DNA of 10,123 nucleotides from Stephanodiscus triporus (Eukaryota > Bacillariophyta > Thalassiosirophyceae > Thalassiosirales > Thalassiosiraceae). Positions 7,726 through 10,123 of this stretch are shown here, one piece after another (the first letter of the stretch is position 1; each line of letters opens with the position of its first letter). The notes below the pieces were generated by a model. That model saw only the letters and a program-made list of their open reading frames with translations, did no database searches and was not told where the DNA came from. Both the position numbers and the translations under genes were made by a program. The DNA lies in contig JALLAZ010001130.1 in the NCBI GenBank assembly GCA_036939755.1, positions 1-10,123 on the forward strand, written 5' to 3'.

Positions 7726-8418
7726 ATGCCCAGGCCCAAGACGTCGACGATCCCATCGGCGGCCGCGATGATGATCGCCCTGCTTGCGCTCATGTCCTCG
7801 CCGCCCTTCCCTGCCGTGGAAGCCTTCTCCCCGGTCGTCATATGTCCTAGTTTGTCGGTTTCGTCGTCGTCGCCATCCTCCTCCACCACCTCGATCCTAC
7901 GTGCCGTCAACGGCATTTGGAACACCGGGAACGACTTCGGGAAGGGAAAGTTCCGATTCTACGACGGACTCGACTCGTACATGAAGCCATTCCCCGACGA
8001 GGATCGTCAACTCTACCCCGAGATGTTCCGACTCCCCAAGGGGGTATACGAGGTCCGGCTGTCGAGGCCGTGCGGGATAGTCTTCGAGGAGATCGAGCCA
8101 AACCGGGGCGTTTACGTGCAGGACCTCGTCGAGGGGGGCAACGCCGCCAACGAGGGCACGCTGAAAGAGGGAGACGTACTCGTCGGCGTTACCGCGATAC
8201 AGATCTCGGGGGCCAAGTGGGAACGTCGACTGATCCCCGCGCGACGATTCGGATTCGACCTTGCCGTGAACGCCATCGGCTCGAACGAGGAAAAGTGGGG
8301 GTGCAACGACGTGATACTGTTGGTGGAACGGCCGGGAGAGGCGGATGGCATCGAGGTGGACAGGTTTTTGGAGTTTTTCGAGCCTCCCGCGGACACCCCC
8401 TGGAAGCTCCCCGTCTGA
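7726..8418 (+). CDS. Predicted plastid-targeted PDZ-domain protein
   Basis: A single exon encodes 230 residues. Residues 1-33 form a signal peptide with a hydrophobic core (MMIALLALM, 15-23), ending VEA|FSP. The A|F junction followed by a serine-rich, acid-free stretch (35-60) is the bipartite plastid pre-sequence of diatoms. After a conserved-looking linker (NDFGKGKFRFYDGLDSYMKP, 69-88), residues about 105-160 form a PDZ-like domain. Its carboxylate-binding loop is degenerate (RPCGIVF, 114-120) and it has the GGNAA-GTLKEGDVLVGV core (137-155). The rest (161-230) contains WERR and an acidic C-terminal FLEFFEPP. The domain recalls plant chloroplast PDZ proteins such as MET1/ZKT, where such domains bind thylakoid complexes, but no TPR repeats follow. 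The role is therefore unknown. ATG context ACCATGC; no upstream in-frame ATG competes. Confidence 0.9.
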   Translation: MPRPKTSTIPSAAAMMIALLALMSSPPFPAVEAFSPVVICPSLSVSSSSPSSSTTSILRAVNGIWNTGNDFGKGKFRFYDGLDSYMKPFPDEDRQLYPEMFRLPKGVYEVRLSRPCGIVFEEIEPNRGVYVQDLVEGGNAANEGTLKEGDVLVGVTAIQISGAKWERRLIPARRFGFDLAVNAIGSNEEKWGCNDVILLVERPGEADGIEVDRFLEFFEPPADTPWKLPV

Positions 8419-8511
8419 GGCGCATCGGTCGTGGTGGGGTGGTCGACGGTCGATCGGGGAAGGAGGAGGGATGAGGATCGGATTTCATACATTGTCTAAA
8501 TCGATCGATAT

Positions 8512-8722
8512 TGCCGAAGTTACTTGGTGGCAATATGGTACGATGTGCTAATTGGATGCATCCACAGATATTAAACAAGGAGGTGGTCAGTCAAAAAAAT
8601 ACAACCGATAGCTGCTCGCGTTTTTGTAACTGTGTATAGCATCAATTATATCCGCAGTTACTTGGGAAATAAATATTGCGTGGTAATCGGATGCAAATAT
8701 CTGACATCACAGATGAAACAAG
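8512..8722 (+). repeat. Degenerate direct repeat, two copies about 138 bp apart
   Basis: Copy 1 (about 8515-8579) and copy 2 (about 8653-8722) share ordered blocks: CCG(A/C)AGTTACTTGG (ends 8527 and 8665), an ATAT-containing gap, AAT(T/C)GGATGCA (ends 8560 and 8695), ACAGAT (8564 and 8709) and AACAAG (8574 and 8717). Offsets run from 135 to 145 bp, as expected from small indels after an old duplication. Function unknown. Confidence 0.6.
8668..8673 (+). promoter_or_regulatory. Candidate polyadenylation signal for the PDZ gene
   Basis: AATAAA lies 250 nt after the PDZ stop codon, the nearest exact copy on that strand. A second copy is at 8923. The distance is longer than usual and diatom genes often lack an exact signal, so this is weak. 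Confidence 0.2.
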
Positions 8723-9132
8723 TAAGTTCCCCAAAGGCGCGTGAGCGCAAATATGGTGAGATAGTTCTCAGTTCAACTTACAAGCTGGCTTATCTGAGTA
8801 TCATCATTTGTTGTACACGTCTTTTTTTCGAACTCACTATGAGGCATCTTCGATCGACAGAGTGGGCTAAATATGGAAGCATGAAATGAATTAAATTAAG
8901 AAATTAAATTATGTCACTATCCAATAAAGCCTTTCTCCTAGAAAAACAATCAGGCCTCCTGGAGTGCATTGTGAAAAAGCCATGGGGGAGAAACGGAGAA
9001 ACATGCCCCCCCCCCCCTCCCATTATTTGATCAAGATACAAATTTAGCAAACAGCAGCTCTAGTTGCCATTAATCCAATCAATTTGCAAGATCGGGATAA
9101 TAGACGATACACCTCCCCCCAAGAAAAAGAAA

Positions 9133-9866
9133 TTACGCCAAGCGTATGATTTGATCGACGTCCCCAGGGGCGAAGATGTTGCGTCCGTCGTCCAGCTCTA
9201 TCTTATAGGGCGCCCAAGAATTGGGCGGCCAGGACGGTTCCCGATACCACAGCATGATCACCTTCCCCGGCGCCCATCCTGTGACCGGATCGGGACCCAC
9301 GCGGCAAACCACGCGGTCCCCGACTTTGAATCGGAGTTGTGGCCGCTCATCGTCGTCGTCGTCGTCGTCCATGTCGTCCATCGGCGGCCATTCCGCGTCC
9401 TCGCCTCGAAACCACGCTCCCAGGACCTCCGGCGTGGGCAATAGCTCGAGGATGACCTCCTTTGACACTTCCTTGGCCTCCAGTGGGATCCCGAACATGC
9501 CCTTCCCCCCGCTGCATGTCGTGATATTGTTGTGACGGCGGCGAGGGACATATCGCTCGGGGGTCAGCTATATTGCATTTTTCGCTTTTCAAAAGTCATC
9601 GCGATGTCGACATTCGGGGAGAGGAAAACCATCCGGTGAGGAATGAAAACTCACCTCTCGAACAATATCGCTATGGCGGTATCGATCGGCGAACAACTGG
9701 GATCGCCGCACACGACCTCCTGCACCGAGACGATTGCGCCCCGTCGGTAATCGGCCGGGATGGCGTCGGTGACCCAAAGTTCGATCCTCGAGTAGGCCTC
9801 CCGTCGGGCCTGTTCGGCCGCCCTCGTTTCCTCGACGGCCGCTTCATTTTTTGGGGGGAGGAACAT
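9133..9866 (-). CDS. Uncharacterised acidic protein with a conserved algal C-terminal module, two exons
   Basis: Exons 9866-9655 and 9511-9133 join across a GT-AG intron in phase 2, giving 196 residues. The N-terminal part (1-45) is charged and helical-looking (EETRAAEQARREA). Then VVCGDPSCSPIDT (51-63) leads through the splice into FESGGKGMFGIPL (69-81). An acidic linker with seven consecutive aspartates (119-125) follows. The C-terminal module (about 130-196) reads FKVGDRVVCRVGP, TGWAPGKV, LWYREPSWPPNSWAPY and DDGRNIFAPGDVDQIIR, which looks like a small beta-barrel. I know very similar modules from many uncharacterised diatom and other algal proteins, some with ankyrin repeats or MYND fingers, but no biochemical role. 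The start at 9866 is the first ATG on this strand within the window. Translation may begin further upstream through the membrane-anchor-like stretch in another frame, so the N-terminus is uncertain. Confidence 0.82.
9351..9368. repeat. CGT trinucleotide run encoding poly-aspartate
   Basis: Six tandem CGT units on the plus strand lie within the acidic-protein gene and read GAC/GAT on the coding strand. They build the aspartate tract between the two conserved parts of the protein. Such runs vary in length between strains. Confidence 0.85.
9512..9654 (-). other. Intron of the acidic-protein gene (143 nt)
   Basis: On the minus strand the donor is TTCGAGAG|GTGAGT and the acceptor is ACATGCAG|CGGGG. 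Joining AG with C gives serine and restores LFESGGKGMFGIP, the expected continuity of this family. The interior has stops in the reading frame. Confidence 0.88.
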
Positions 9867-10068
9867 GGTGTTCGGTGTTCCCAACGGTGGAAAGAAACTT
9901 TTCAGCCGCGGTCGGTTCCGCAAATCCTCTCAGATTACGAAGATTTTCCTTGACGGAAAAACTCGTTGCGCCTTTGATTGCAGCACCTAAAGTATCGTAC
10001 GCGATAATGGACAGTGCGCAACTAAAGAGAAGAAGACAGACGAGAAAGGCAAAAAGCTCGACTACGGG
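9844..10068 (-). other. Open stretch with a membrane-anchor-like segment, out of frame with the downstream gene
   Basis: Read on the minus strand from after a TAG (10069-10071) to a TGA (9844-9846), this gives 74 codons without an ATG. The first third is strongly hydrophobic (ELFAFLVCLLLF then SCALSIIAYDTLG), and the rest is ordinary soluble sequence (KENLRNLRGFAEPTAAEKF). It ends in HHVPPPKK at a run of six C and six A. Exactly there the reading frame of the downstream gene (PPKNEAAVEE) is open, one base forward. It could be an N-terminal exon whose link needs an upstream splice and a one-base difference, or it could be chance. Confidence 0.4.
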
Positions 10069-10123
10069 CTACGCGTGTAACTCTAATTGCTAAAAGGATA
10101 ACAATTCTTTTTTGCAAACAAAT
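10069..10123. other. Right edge of window, no feature seen
   Basis: The last 55 bases are AT-rich. On the minus strand there is a pyrimidine-rich TTATCCTTTTAG that could be a splice acceptor for an upstream exon beyond the window, though its frame does not fit the adjacent open stretch directly. Confidence 0.3.

Larger units (their letters stand above)
8419..9132. other. Intergenic region between two convergent genes
   Basis: About 710 bp that hold the 3' ends of the PDZ gene and of the minus-strand gene beyond it. It carries a degenerate direct repeat, AATAAA words on the plus strand at 8668-8673 and 8923-8928, and a run of 12 C at 9006-9017. The small open frames here, for instance 8632-8889, have no family resemblance. 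I see no RNA gene. Confidence 0.6.

Noticed and set aside
8632..8889. 85-codon plus-strand open frame between the convergent genes
   Set aside because: No recognisable motif, it overlaps the degenerate repeat, and its codon use is unlike the neighbouring genes.
9006..9017. Run of 12 C as a possible structural or regulatory element
   Set aside because: A single homopolymer in an intergenic region is best explained as a simple repeat and may also be a sequencing artefact.
9864..9923. Start of the acidic protein at a TTG at 9923 instead of the ATG at 9866
   Set aside because: A nuclear gene would rarely start at TTG, and the added 19 residues show no conservation I recognise; the ATG at 9866 is preferred.

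Overview
The window looks like nuclear DNA of a centric-type diatom (or a close photosynthetic stramenopile). Three signs point that way. Two genes have short GT-AG introns (102 and 143 nt). A PDZ-like protein starts with a signal peptide that ends at an ASAFAP-like A|F junction, the plastid-import signature of diatoms. The left flank holds a decayed Ty1/copia element whose integrase resembles diatom copia families. The species cannot be fixed from sequence alone.

Layout. Positions 1 to about 2270 hold, on the minus strand, the decayed protease-to-integrase part of a copia retrotransposon; reverse transcriptase would lie beyond the left edge. It has several frame changes and stops, two of the three integrase catalytic acids are replaced, and a foreign block of about 215 bp with hairpins sits inside it. 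Positions about 2270 to 5632 are AT-richer and hold no gene I can support, only a TGTC/GACA-rich cluster, hairpins and one weak open frame that could be an eroded gene. At about 5.6 kb the sequence becomes GC-rich and gene-dense.

Genes. A ribose-phosphate pyrophosphokinase (PRPP synthase) family gene runs on the minus strand from 7336 to 5633 in two exons, with a long N-terminal extension and changed active-site motifs. It shares a divergent intergenic region of about 390 bp, with a TATA box on its own side, with a plus-strand gene (7726-8418) for a predicted plastid PDZ protein. That gene converges on a two-exon minus-strand gene (9866-9133) for a small acidic protein with a C-terminal module that I know from uncharacterised diatom proteins. 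Just upstream of its first ATG lies an out-of-frame membrane-anchor-like open stretch, which may be the missing N-terminus.

The three genes do not form an evident pathway. PRPP feeds nucleotide, histidine and tryptophan synthesis; the PDZ protein probably acts in the plastid; the third is of unknown function. I see no tRNA, rRNA, CRISPR array or clear new defence or mobile system. The most unusual items are the altered PRPP synthase active site with two possible N-termini, the insertion inside the dead integrase, and the frame break at the third gene.
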